Below are positions 8,692 to 16,727 of a DNA stretch of 64,000 nt, one piece after another; within the stretch, counting starts at the first letter, position 1, and each line of letters begins with the position of its first letter. The stretch covers positions 1 to 64,000 of the forward strand of contig NZ_FOSG01000003.1 in the NCBI RefSeq assembly GCF_900114215.1. Reading direction: 5' to 3'. Origin of the DNA: Streptomyces mangrovi. GTDB taxonomy: Bacteria; Actinomycetota; Actinomycetes; Streptomycetales; Streptomycetaceae. The notes below the pieces were generated by a model, which was given only the letters and a program-made list of their open reading frames with translations, was not told the DNA's origin and did not search any database. The position numbers were made by a program, and so were the translations under genes.

Positions 8692-8719
8692 TCCACACGT
8701 TCGTATGAATTTAGGTACG
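8692..8719 (-). promoter_or_regulatory. Candidate sigma-BldN-type promoter for the chaplin gene
   Basis: On the minus strand CGTACC (8714-8719) and TGTGGA (8692-8697) are 16 nt apart. The published BldN consensus, as I recall it, is CGTAAC-N16-CGTTGA, so five of six and four of six positions match with the correct spacing. It would give a leader of roughly 85 nt. The match could be chance, and no good vegetative promoter is visible as an alternative. Confidence 0.35.
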
Positions 8720-8766
8720 GATTTCCGCCGGAGGGGCAGGAGTGCCGGATCGGTGGCGGCCGCCCG

Positions 8767-9420
8767 TCAGCCGGCCATCCCGTGCCGGACGGCCCACAGC
8801 GCCGCCTGGGTGCGGTCGGCGAGGTCCAGCTTCATCAGGATGTTGGACACGTGCGTCTTGACGGTCTTCTCGGACAGCACCAGATGGCGTGCGATCTCCC
8901 GGTTGGAGCGGCCGTCGGCTATCAGCGCGAGCACCTCGCGCTCCCGCTCGGTCAGGGAGGTGCCACGGCCCGGCCCGCCGCCGGCCCCTTCCTGGCTGAG
9001 CAGGGCATGGGCGACCTCCGGCTGCAGCAGGACGTGCCCGGCGTGCACCGAGCGGATGGCCCCGGCCAGCGCGTCGGGGTCGATGTCCTTGTAGACGTAG
9101 CCGGCGGCGCCCGCGCGCAGGGCGGGGACGACGGTGCGCTGCTCGGTGAAGCTGGTGACGACCAGCACCCGGGCGGGATTGCCCAGTTCACGCAGCTTGC
9201 GCAGCGCCTCGACACCGTCCGCGCCGGGCATCCTGAGATCCATCAGGACGACGTCGGGCCGCAGCTCCTCGGCCCGGTCCACGCCCTCCGCCCCGTCGGC
9301 GGCCTCGCCGACCACCTCGATGTCCCCCTGGACCTCCAGGAACGTACGCAGTCCCCGGCGCACGACCTGGTGGTCGTCCACCAGCAGGACCCTGATCACC
9401 TCGCCGGCCGCGTCAGCCAC
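8767..9420 (-). CDS. NarL/FixJ-family response regulator (LuxR-type output)
   Basis: A 217-residue regulator: receiver domain at about residues 8-125 with the acidic pocket DD (15-16), phospho-acceptor D61 in VVLMDLRMPG, and the conserved T/S and K positions (VVTSF, YVYKD). A LuxR-type helix-turn-helix follows at about 150-212 (LTEREREVLALIADGRSNREIARHL, then SEKTVKTHVSNIL). It overlaps the kinase gene upstream by 8 nt, so the two form a translationally coupled pair. It faces the chaplin promoter region with the chaplin gene next downstream, which makes the chaplin a possible target, though this is only positional. Confidence 0.94.
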   Translation of the reverse strand: MADAAGEVIRVLLVDDHQVVRRGLRTFLEVQGDIEVVGEAADGAEGVDRAEELRPDVVLMDLRMPGADGVEALRKLRELGNPARVLVVTSFTEQRTVVPALRAGAAGYVYKDIDPDALAGAIRSVHAGHVLLQPEVAHALLSQEGAGGGPGRGTSLTEREREVLALIADGRSNREIARHLVLSEKTVKTHVSNILMKLDLADRTQAALWAVRHGMAG

Positions 9421-10552
9421 CGGGCACCTCCATCTCGATCACCGTGCCCCCGCCGGGCTCCGAGTCCACCCTCAGCGTGCCGCCGACCCCGTCCGCCCGG
9501 TCGCGCATCGACACCAGGCCCAGGCGGCGGCCCGCGCGGCGGACCGCCGCGGGGTCGAAGCCGCTTCCGTCGTCGGCCACCCGCAGCACGGCACCGGTAC
9601 CGCGGCGGGCGAGGAGAACGGAGACACGCCGGGCCCCGGAGTGCCGCAGGGCGTTGTGCAGGGCCTCCTGCGCGACCCTCAGCAGCGCCTCCTCCTGGGC
9701 GGCGGGCAGCGCCCGCACGCCCTCGGCGTCGAAGAGGACACGGGCACTGTGTGCCCGGTCCAGGACCTGCACCTGGCTGCGCAGGGCGGCGGCCAGTCCG
9801 TCCTCCTCCAGGGCGGCTGGACGCAGCTCGACGACGGCGGCCCGCAGCTCGTCGGCGGCCTCGGCCGCCAGCCCGGCGACCCGGCGCAGCTCCTCCCTGG
9901 CACGGCCTGGGTCGCGGCCGACCAGGGCGGTGACGGCCTGAGCGGTCAGACGCAGGGAGAACAGCTTCTGGGAGACGGCGTCGTGCAGTTCGTGGGCGAT
10001 GCGGGCGCGCTCCCCGGCGATGGTCAGCTCGCGGCTGCGCTCGTAGAGGCGGGCGTTGGTCAGCGCGATGGCGGCGTGCTCGGCGAGCAGCCGCAGCAAC
10101 TCCTCGTCCTCACCGGTGAAACCGCAGCCTCCTTTGGGGCGGTCGCACCGCTTGTTGGCGAGGAAGATCGCCCCGAGCACCTCCTCGCCGTCGGCGATCG
10201 GCATGCCGATGAAGTCGGCCAGCTCCGGGTGGGCGTCGGGCCAGCCCTCGAAGCGCGGATCCCGGCGGACGTCGGCGAGCCGCTGCGGGGAGGCGTCGCG
10301 CAGCATGGCGGCGAGGATGCCGTGCTGGCGGGGCAGCGGCCCGATCGCGCGCCACCTCTCGTCGCTGACCCCGGCCACCACGAACTGCGCGAAGCCACCG
10401 TGGTCGTCCGGGACGCCGAGAGCGGCGTACTCGGCGTCCAGCAGCTCGCGCGCGGAGGTCGTGATCGTCTGCAGGACCTCGCGGACCTCCAGACGGCGGT
10501 TCATGGCGAGCAGGGCGGCGCTGACGGCCGCCAGCCCGGTTCTCGGGAGCAT
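9413..10552 (-). CDS. GAF-domain sensor histidine kinase (HisKA_3 type)
   Basis: A 379-residue cytoplasmic kinase starting MLPRTGLAAVSAALLAMNRRLEV. A GAF sensor domain covers about residues 24-168 and includes CDRPKGGCGF, which carries two cysteines (C136, C143) that might bind a metal or sense redox; then HisKA_3 with the phospho-acceptor in IAHELHDAVSQ (H190); then HATPase_c with ALHNALRHSGA, DDGSGFDP and GLVSMRDRADGVGG. No membrane helices are seen, so it senses an internal signal. The ATG at 10550 is preferred; the frame extends upstream through Arg/Pro-rich sequence with no ribosome binding site. It is the partner of the regulator it overlaps. Confidence 0.92.
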   Translation of the reverse strand: MLPRTGLAAVSAALLAMNRRLEVREVLQTITTSARELLDAEYAALGVPDDHGGFAQFVVAGVSDERWRAIGPLPRQHGILAAMLRDASPQRLADVRRDPRFEGWPDAHPELADFIGMPIADGEEVLGAIFLANKRCDRPKGGCGFTGEDEELLRLLAEHAAIALTNARLYERSRELTIAGERARIAHELHDAVSQKLFSLRLTAQAVTALVGRDPGRAREELRRVAGLAAEAADELRAAVVELRPAALEEDGLAAALRSQVQVLDRAHSARVLFDAEGVRALPAAQEEALLRVAQEALHNALRHSGARRVSVLLARRGTGAVLRVADDGSGFDPAAVRRAGRRLGLVSMRDRADGVGGTLRVDSEPGGGTVIEMEVPGG

Positions 10553-10730
10553 GCGGTCACGGTACCGGCGGGGGTTCGCGGGCGGATCGGCCGACCGCCC
10601 GGGAGGGCCTGGGCGGTGGTCGTAGGACCGGCGGCGGACGCGCCGCCGGTACCGTGACCGCCGGCCCGGCGGCTCTCGCGGATTCCCCGTCCCCGAGCGC
10701 CCCGAGCGCCCCGAGCGCCACCTGAACACC

Positions 10731-10762
10731 CCCGCCCCGCCGGAAGGGTCCGGCGGGGCGGG
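10731..10762 (-). terminator. Terminator after the FHA-ABC gene
   Basis: CCCGCCCCGCCGGA and TCCGGCGGGGCGGG are exact complements around an AGGG loop (14-bp stem). It lies between the FHA-ABC stop at 10806 and the kinase start at 10552. Three tandem GAGCGCCCC-type units sit just beside it at about 10694-10719. Confidence 0.8.
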
Positions 10763-10805
10763 AGGCGGTGCTTGTGCTGCGCGGCCGCGCAGTCGCGCGG
10801 CGCGC

Positions 10806-13370
10806 TTACTTGCGCATGACCTCCGGCTCGTGGCGGCGCAGCAGGCGGGCCACCGCGAAGCCGCAGGCGACGCCGATGGCGAGCAGGATCAGCATGTCCA
10901 TCACCCACACTCCAGCGCTGTGCTCCCACAGCGGGTCGAGGTTCGTGGGGTTCTCGCGGTCCCAGGGGGCCATGGTGTGCGACAGGTCGACGGTGGCTCC
11001 GGTGGCCGCGACCGCCCAGCGCGAGGGCATCAGCCAGGCGACCTGCTCGATGCCGGGCGCGTCGAAGACCTGGAAGAGCACGCCGGTGAAGACCAGCTGG
11101 ATGATCGCGAAGCCCACCAGCAGGGGCATGGTCATCTCGGATGTCTTCACCAGCGAGGAGATCACCAGGCCGACCATCATGGAGGTGAGACCGAACGCGA
11201 TGATCCCCACGCACAGTTCGACGGCCGTGGGCATGATCAGGCCCTCTTCGGGCAGTTCGCGCACCGAGAAGCCGATGGCGCAGATGATCACGCCCTGGAA
11301 GGCGGTGATCACCCCGAGGACGATCACCTTGGACATCAGATAGGCGGACCTGGACAGGCCGGTGGCCCGTTCACGTTCGTAGATGACCCGTTCCTTGACC
11401 AGCTCGCGCACCGAGTTGGCCGCGCCGGACAGGCACATGCCGACCGCGAGGATCAGCAGGATGGTGCCCGCGTGCTGGTTGAAGCCCTCGGGGTTGCGCG
11501 TGAGGCCGTGGTCGGTGGGGATCACCGTGCTGACCACGCCCAGGATCACGGGCAGGACGACCATCAGGGCGAGGAAGCCCTTGTCGGAGGCGATGACCGA
11601 CGTGTAGCGCCGGGTGAGGGTCCACAGCTGGGACCCCCAGCTCTGCGGCTTGGGCGGCCGGGACGCCGGCGCGGGCGGCGCCGCGTACTGGGGGTGCTGG
11701 GGGTACTGAGGATGCTGGAGGTGCTGGGGGTGCGCCTGCTGCGGGGCGGTGGTGTCGAGGTCGGCGGCGTAGAGCCGGTAGTGCTGCGAGCCCTGCCAGC
11801 GGCCGATCCAGTCGTAGTCGCGGTAGTTCTCGAAGGCCGAGAAGACGTCCGCCCAGCTCTCGTAACCGAAGAAGTTCAGGGCCTCCTCGGGCGGGCCGAA
11901 GTAGGCCACGCCGCCACCGGGCGCCATCACCAGGACGCGGTCGCACAGCGCGAGCTCGGCGACGGAGTGGGTGACCACCAGCACGGTGCGGCCGTCGTCG
12001 GCCAGCTCCCGCAGCAGCTTCATCACGTCGCGGTCCATGCCCGGGTCCAGGCCGGAGGTCGGTTCGTCCAGGAAGATCAGCGACGGCTTGGTGAGCAGTT
12101 CCAGTGCGACCGAGACGCGCTTGCGCTGGCCGCCGGAGAGGGAGGTGATCTTCTTTCCGGCGTGGATGTCGAGCTTGAGCTCGGCCAGCACCTCCTCGAC
12201 CCGCGCGTTGCGCTCGGCCTCGGCGACGTCGCCGGGGAAGCGCAGCTTGGCGGCGTAGCGCAGGGCGGTGCGGACGGTCAGCTCCTTGTGGAGGATGTCG
12301 TCCTGCGGGACCAGGCCGATGCGCTGGCGCAGCTCGGCGAACTGCTTGTAGAGGTTCCGGTTGTCGTAGAGGACCTCGCCGACGTCGGCCGGGCGGTAGC
12401 CGGTCAGGGCGCGCAGCAGTGTGGACTTGCCGGAGCCGGACGGGCCGATGACGGCCACCAGGGACTTCTCGGGCACGCCGAAGGTGACGTTGTTGAGGAT
12501 CACCTTGCCGCCGTCGACCTTGACGGTCAGATGACGGGCCGAGAAGGAGACCTCGCCGGTGTCGACGAACTCCTCGAGCCGGTCGCCCACCACCCGGAAG
12601 GTCGAGTGGCCGACGCCGACGATGTCGTCCGGGCCGAGGACCGCCGTGCCCGACTTGGGCAGCGGCTGGCCGTTGACGTACGTGCCGTTGTGGCTGCCGA
12701 GGTCGCGGATCTCGAAGCGGCCGCCGGGGGCGGAGCGGAACTCCGCGTGGTGGCGGGAGACCTGGAGGTCGGAGACGACCAGCTCGTTCTCCAGTGCGCG
12801 GCCGATCCGCATCACCCGGCCCAGCGAGAGCTGGTGGAACGTGGTCGGGTTGCGATGGTCGTCGTGAACCGGGACACCCGCCTGCTGCGGCCCGCCGCCG
12901 TGCGGGGGGACCGCTCCCCGGGGAGGCTGCGGCGCGTACTGCTGCGGCACCGGCTGCTGTACGTGCTGCGGGGTCTGCTGTGGGGCCGGGGTCTGCGGCT
13001 GGTGGCCCCGGCCGGGGCCACCCTGCGGCCGCGCCACCGGCTGCGGGACGGGCACCGCCTGCGCGGGAGCCGCCGCGGTCCGGCCGGAGAAGGCCAGCCG
13101 GGGCCCGTCGGTGGCGTTGCCGAGGTGCACCACCGAGCCCGCGCCGACCTCCATCTGCTGGACACGCCGTCCCTGTGCGTACGTGCCGTTGGTGCTGCCG
13201 TGGTCCTCGAGAAGCCAGCCTTCGCCGCCCCAGCGCAGTGTGGCGTGACGCCAGGAGACCCTGGCGTCGTCGACCACGAGGTCACCCTGCGGATCGCGTC
13301 CGAGGGTGTAGGGCCTGGACGGGTCGAGCGTCCAGGTCCGTCCGTTCAGTTCCAGTACGAGTTCCGGCAC
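10806..13370 (-). CDS. FHA-FHA-ABC-permease fusion transporter (Rv1747-like)
   Basis: An 854-residue protein combining, in order, an N-terminal FHA domain (about 5-85, GRDPQGDLVVDDARVSWRH and GSTNGTY), a Pro/Gln-rich linker (about 95-165), a second FHA domain (about 165-245, GSHNGTYVNG), an ABC ATPase (about 265-490; Walker A GPSGSGKST, signature LSGGQRKRVS, Walker B LIFLDEPTSGLDP), a second Pro/Gln-rich linker with repeated HPQ/QHPQY units (about 530-565), and an ABC-2 permease with six helices. It resembles mycobacterial Rv1747, where phospho-Thr binding by FHA domains links export to Ser/Thr kinases. GTG at 13370 gives the usual MPELVLELNGRTWTLD start; GTG at 13382 is the alternative. Confidence 0.93.
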   Translation of the reverse strand: MPELVLELNGRTWTLDPSRPYTLGRDPQGDLVVDDARVSWRHATLRWGGEGWLLEDHGSTNGTYAQGRRVQQMEVGAGSVVHLGNATDGPRLAFSGRTAAAPAQAVPVPQPVARPQGGPGRGHQPQTPAPQQTPQHVQQPVPQQYAPQPPRGAVPPHGGGPQQAGVPVHDDHRNPTTFHQLSLGRVMRIGRALENELVVSDLQVSRHHAEFRSAPGGRFEIRDLGSHNGTYVNGQPLPKSGTAVLGPDDIVGVGHSTFRVVGDRLEEFVDTGEVSFSARHLTVKVDGGKVILNNVTFGVPEKSLVAVIGPSGSGKSTLLRALTGYRPADVGEVLYDNRNLYKQFAELRQRIGLVPQDDILHKELTVRTALRYAAKLRFPGDVAEAERNARVEEVLAELKLDIHAGKKITSLSGGQRKRVSVALELLTKPSLIFLDEPTSGLDPGMDRDVMKLLRELADDGRTVLVVTHSVAELALCDRVLVMAPGGGVAYFGPPEEALNFFGYESWADVFSAFENYRDYDWIGRWQGSQHYRLYAADLDTTAPQQAHPQHLQHPQYPQHPQYAAPPAPASRPPKPQSWGSQLWTLTRRYTSVIASDKGFLALMVVLPVILGVVSTVIPTDHGLTRNPEGFNQHAGTILLILAVGMCLSGAANSVRELVKERVIYERERATGLSRSAYLMSKVIVLGVITAFQGVIICAIGFSVRELPEEGLIMPTAVELCVGIIAFGLTSMMVGLVISSLVKTSEMTMPLLVGFAIIQLVFTGVLFQVFDAPGIEQVAWLMPSRWAVAATGATVDLSHTMAPWDRENPTNLDPLWEHSAGVWVMDMLILLAIGVACGFAVARLLRRHEPEVMRK

Positions 13371-13664
13371 TCCATGCCCCACAAAGTTGTCCCCCGAGCT
13401 ACCCCCTGTGATGAGGGGGCTAGGGATGGTGAACGATCGTGGGGGAACTATTCCAGGCTTCGCGGCAGGACATGAAGTCGCCCCCGCCGGATGGTTGCCG
13501 AACCGCTACGGTCCGCTCCCCGGCCGCCGGGAGGACCGGACGGAGCGGCGACGGGGAAGCGGCGCCAAAGGCGCGGAACGCCTCCGGCCGAGCCTGACCG
13601 GGGCTGTCCGGGGTACGGACGTGCGTACGGAACCGCCCTGGTGCTCGATACCGTAGGGATCATC

Positions 13665-14909
13665 ATGAGCGCTTCGCAGACCCCGCCGCCCGTCCCCGCC
13701 GCCGTCCCCGCCGGTGCGGACGCCGACACCCCCACCCTCCTGGTGAAGATCTTCGGCAAGGACCGGCCGGGCATCACCGCAGGTCTCTTCGAGACGCTGG
13801 CCGCCTACTCGCTGGATGTCATAGACATCGAGCAGGTCGTCACCCGCGGCCGCATCACCCTGTGCGCCCTGGTCACCACGCCGGGCGGGAGCGGCGCCGA
13901 GGGGGGACTGCGGGCGACCGTGCACTCCTGGGCGGAGTCGATGCGGCTCCAGGCGGAGATCATCTCGGGCCGGGGCGACAACCGGCCGCGCGGCACCGGC
14001 CGCTCCCACGTCACCGTGCTCGGCCATCCGCTGACCGCCGAGGCCACGGCCGCCATCGCCGCCCGGATAACCGGTGTCGGCGGCAACATCGACCGGATCT
14101 TCCGGCTGGCGAAATACCCGGTCACGGCGGTGGAGTTCGCCGTGTCCGGCACCGGGACGGAGGAGCTGCGCACCGCCCTGGCCCCGAAGGCGGCGGCCCT
14201 GGGCGTGGACGTCGCCGTCGTCGCCGCCGGGCTGCACCGCCGGGCGCAGCGCCTGGTGGTGATGGACGTGGACTCCACGCTCATCCAGGACGAGGTGATC
14301 GAACTGTTCGCGGCGCACGCCGGCTGCGAGGAGGAGGTCGCCGGGGTGACCGCCGCCGCGATGCGCGGCGAGCTGGACTTCGAGCAGTCGCTGCACGCCC
14401 GGGTGGCACTGCTGGAAGGGCTTGACGAGTCGGTGGTCGACAAGGTGCGCGCCGAGGTCCGGCTCACGCCGGGGGCCCGCACCCTCATCCGCACGCTCAA
14501 GCGCCTGGGCTATCAGGTGGGGGTGGTCTCGGGCGGCTTCACGCAGGTCACCGACGATCTGCGGGAGCGGCTGGGGCTGGACTTCGCCTCGGCCAACACC
14601 CTGGAGATCGTGGACGGGAAGCTGACCGGCCGGGTCGTCGGGGAGGTCGTGGACCGGGCGGGCAAGGCCCGGCTGCTGCGCCGCTTCGCGGCGGAGGCCG
14701 GGGTGCCACTGGCCCAGACCGTGGCGATCGGCGACGGCGCCAACGACCTGGACATGCTCAACACCGCGGGACTCGGGGTCGCCTTCAACGCCAAGCCGGT
14801 GGTGCAGGAGGCCGCGCACGCCGCGGTGAACGTGCCGTTCCTGGACACCGTGCTGTATCTGCTGGGCGTCACGCGCGAGGAGGTCGAGGCGGCCGACACC
14901 GCGGTGTGA
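13665..14909 (+). CDS. serB: Phosphoserine phosphatase with N-terminal ACT domains
   Basis: A 414-residue HAD-family enzyme catalysing the last step of serine synthesis. Two ACT-like regulatory segments occupy about residues 24-105 and 115-190 (LLVKIFGKDRPGITAGLFETLA). The catalytic domain begins at about 195 with VVMDVDSTLIQDEVIELFA (nucleophile D201, general acid D203), then VVSGGFTQV and GDGANDLDML. The actinobacterial length and two-ACT layout are normal. ATG at 13665 follows a weak GGGAT site. It is divergent from the FHA-ABC gene across about 290 bp. Confidence 0.95.
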   Translation: MSASQTPPPVPAAVPAGADADTPTLLVKIFGKDRPGITAGLFETLAAYSLDVIDIEQVVTRGRITLCALVTTPGGSGAEGGLRATVHSWAESMRLQAEIISGRGDNRPRGTGRSHVTVLGHPLTAEATAAIAARITGVGGNIDRIFRLAKYPVTAVEFAVSGTGTEELRTALAPKAAALGVDVAVVAAGLHRRAQRLVVMDVDSTLIQDEVIELFAAHAGCEEEVAGVTAAAMRGELDFEQSLHARVALLEGLDESVVDKVRAEVRLTPGARTLIRTLKRLGYQVGVVSGGFTQVTDDLRERLGLDFASANTLEIVDGKLTGRVVGEVVDRAGKARLLRRFAAEAGVPLAQTVAIGDGANDLDMLNTAGLGVAFNAKPVVQEAAHAAVNVPFLDTVLYLLGVTREEVEAADTAV

Positions 14910-14940
14910 GGCCGCCGGGCGCGGCATCCACGCGGACACA

Positions 14941-14981
14941 CGGGACCGCCGGAGCGGGGTCGAGTCCGGACCGGCGGCCCG
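14941..14981. terminator. Terminator between serB and the convergent phosphatase
   Basis: CGGGACCGCCGG pairs with CCGGCGGCCCG with one bulged A. It is followed by a short tandem stretch of GTCCTCCGCC-type units at about 14990-15018. It probably serves both convergent genes. Confidence 0.6.
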
Positions 14982-15048
14982 TCACCGTCCTCCGCCGTCC
15001 TCCGTCCTCCGCCGTCCGGCGTCGGCCGTGCGGCGCCAGTCGTGCGCG

Positions 15049-15570
15049 TCAGTCGTGCGGTGCCCAGTGCGATTCGAGGCGGCCCTTCCCGAGCTCCACG
15101 GACTTCCAGGAGCCGGTGAAGGAGACCACGGCCGCGGCGGAGGTGGGGAAGCCGATGCGGTCGAGCCGGCTCCTGGCGTCCTCCTCGGCCTCTCCGGCGA
15201 GGGCGTCGGCCATGGCGTGCATACCGGGGTTGTGGCCGACGAGCATGAGGTCCACGATGTCGTCCGGCACCTCGTTGACCACCGCGATCAGTTCGCCGAG
15301 CGAGGCCTCGTAGAGCCGCTCCTCGTAGACCGTCCTCGGCCGCTGCGGCAGTTCGTGGACGACCAGCTTCCAGGTCTCGCGGGTGCGGGCGGCGGTGGAG
15401 CAGAGGGTGAGATCGGGGACGATGCCGCTGGCTGCGAGCCAGCGGCCGGCGGCCGGTGCGTCCCTGCGCCCCCGCTCCGCGAGGGGCCTGTCGTGGTCCG
15501 CCACGTCGTCGGGCCAGTCGGCTTTGGCATGTCGGAGGATGACGATCCTGCGTGACACATCGGCGCTCAT
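15049..15570 (-). CDS. SixA-type histidine phosphatase
   Basis: A 173-residue member of the histidine phosphatase (phosphoglycerate-mutase-like) superfamily. The N-terminal active-site motif is LRHAKAD (RHA rather than RHG, as in SixA phosphohistidine phosphatases), with a second catalytic His in MLVGHNPGM and the conserved Arg/Glu around CSTAARTRETW and YEASLGEL. SixA dephosphorylates phosphohistidine on proteins; the target here is unknown. ATG at 15568-15570; the long upstream extension in frame has no support. Confidence 0.9.
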   Translation of the reverse strand: MSADVSRRIVILRHAKADWPDDVADHDRPLAERGRRDAPAAGRWLAASGIVPDLTLCSTAARTRETWKLVVHELPQRPRTVYEERLYEASLGELIAVVNEVPDDIVDLMLVGHNPGMHAMADALAGEAEEDARSRLDRIGFPTSAAAVVSFTGSWKSVELGKGRLESHWAPHD

Positions 15571-15658
15571 GCCTCCAGCTTCGCACGAACGGCGGCGTGT
15601 GGCGCGGGGGGTTGGGAACCCTCCCCGACCGGGTGACCCCAGGGGCGGAGGCAACCGG

Positions 15659-15874
15659 TCAGCGCGACAGGAGTTCCCAGAGCCGGCCCAGCAGATCCGC
15701 GAGATACCCCTGGGACCCGGCGTCGGCGGCCTCGGCCCCGCCCGCGCCGGCGAGCAGGGCCAGCAGCGCCGCGAAGGCGATCACGGGCAGCACCGCGGCC
15801 CACCACGGCAGCCGTGCGTCCGCGCCGCCGGCCGCCGGCCGGGGGGTGTGCCGGGTGGGTGCGTGGGCCGTCAT
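15659..15874 (-). CDS. Small membrane protein of unknown function
   Basis: A 71-residue protein with an N-terminal His/Pro-rich cytosolic tail, one transmembrane helix (about residues 25-47, WWAAVLPVIAFAALLALLAGA) and a short amphipathic C-terminus. The ATG has GGAGG 8 nt upstream, which argues for a real gene. It is followed 88 nt later by the SixA-type phosphatase gene on the same strand, so they may be co-transcribed. No family is recognised. Confidence 0.6.
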   Translation of the reverse strand: MTAHAPTRHTPRPAAGGADARLPWWAAVLPVIAFAALLALLAGAGGAEAADAGSQGYLADLLGRLWELLSR

Positions 15875-15996
15875 CGGGCTCGCCTCCGTCGTCTTCCGTG
15901 GCGTCTTGGGCGGTGTGCTCCGACGCTACGGACCGCGGGGCGGCCGCTCCATCCGGTGATCCACCCATTGCCCCCTGAGCCCGGCCCCCTAGGGGA

Positions 15997-16075
15997 TGGT
16001 GGGGCCTGCCCCACCACGGGCGAAGGCGCGCCTCAGGGCACGAGGGCCCCGGCGGGCGGGCGCGACCGGGCCCTC
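15997..16075 (-). terminator. Two hairpins ending the TetR operon
   Basis: GAGGGCCC/GGGCCCTC (16042-16075) overlaps the TetR stop codon, and TGGTGGGG-CCTG-CCCCACCA (15997-16016) is a perfect 8-bp stem just beyond. Together they should end the long minus-strand operon. Confidence 0.6.
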
Positions 16076-16718
16076 ACGCCCGGGTGACCAGGTCGCGGAA
16101 CCAGCCGATCGGGGGGAGGTCGAGGTCGTCCAGCCGGACCCGGCGGGTCCCCAGCCGGGCCTCGACCTGGGCGAGGACGAGATCGGCGTGCACGGCGGCT
16201 ATCCGGTCGAGGTCCAGCTCGCCCTCCTCGGAGTACCAGTAGGCGACCCCCGTGCACGTCGAGAGCAGCGCGAGCCGAGTCACACGGATGTCGGGCACCG
16301 ACATGCTGCTCTCGGCCAGGCCCGCCACGAGCCGGTCCCCCCACAGCTGCTCGTACTCGTCGCGCAGGGCCACCACGGCCTTGCGGCTCTCCTCCCCCAG
16401 CGACCGCAGCTCCCGGTCGACCACGACCGTCTCGGTCCGGCGCAGCCCGTGGGCGAGGACGTGCATTATGGTCAGCGCGGCCAGCCCCTCGACCGGCGAG
16501 CCGACCCGCGCCAGCACGGTGCGCGCGTCGCCGTTCAGCCGCTCCAGGGACTCCCTCATCAGCCGGACCAGCAGGTCCTCCTTGCCGTCCATGTAGTGGT
16601 AGAGGGTCGCCAGCGAAACCCCCGCGCCCGCGGCGAGGTCCCGGATGCCGGTGGCCTGGAAACCGCGGGTGGCGAACAGTTCCAGCGCACTGGACCGAAG
16701 ACGCGCGTACGAGGACAT
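16074..16718 (-). CDS. TetR-family transcriptional regulator
   Basis: A 214-residue regulator with a TetR helix-turn-helix at about residues 5-52 (SALELFATRGFQATGIRDLAAGAGVSLATLYHYMDGKEDLLVRLM) and a helical ligand domain similar to TetR_C groups found with fatty-acid and CoA metabolism. It is the last gene of an eight-gene operon, only 9 nt after the amidohydrolase stop, and is the best candidate for binding the palindrome at the operon start (23680-23703). The ligand is probably the imported substrate or its CoA thioester; this is inference from context. Confidence 0.93.
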   Translation of the reverse strand: MSSYARLRSSALELFATRGFQATGIRDLAAGAGVSLATLYHYMDGKEDLLVRLMRESLERLNGDARTVLARVGSPVEGLAALTIMHVLAHGLRRTETVVVDRELRSLGEESRKAVVALRDEYEQLWGDRLVAGLAESSMSVPDIRVTRLALLSTCTGVAYWYSEEGELDLDRIAAVHADLVLAQVEARLGTRRVRLDDLDLPPIGWFRDLVTRA

Positions 16719-16727
16719 GGGCCAACC

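Noticed and set aside
10830-13475. An 881-codon plus-strand frame opposite the FHA-ABC gene.
   Set aside because: The antisense of the FHA and ABC motifs explains it completely; no domain is seen.
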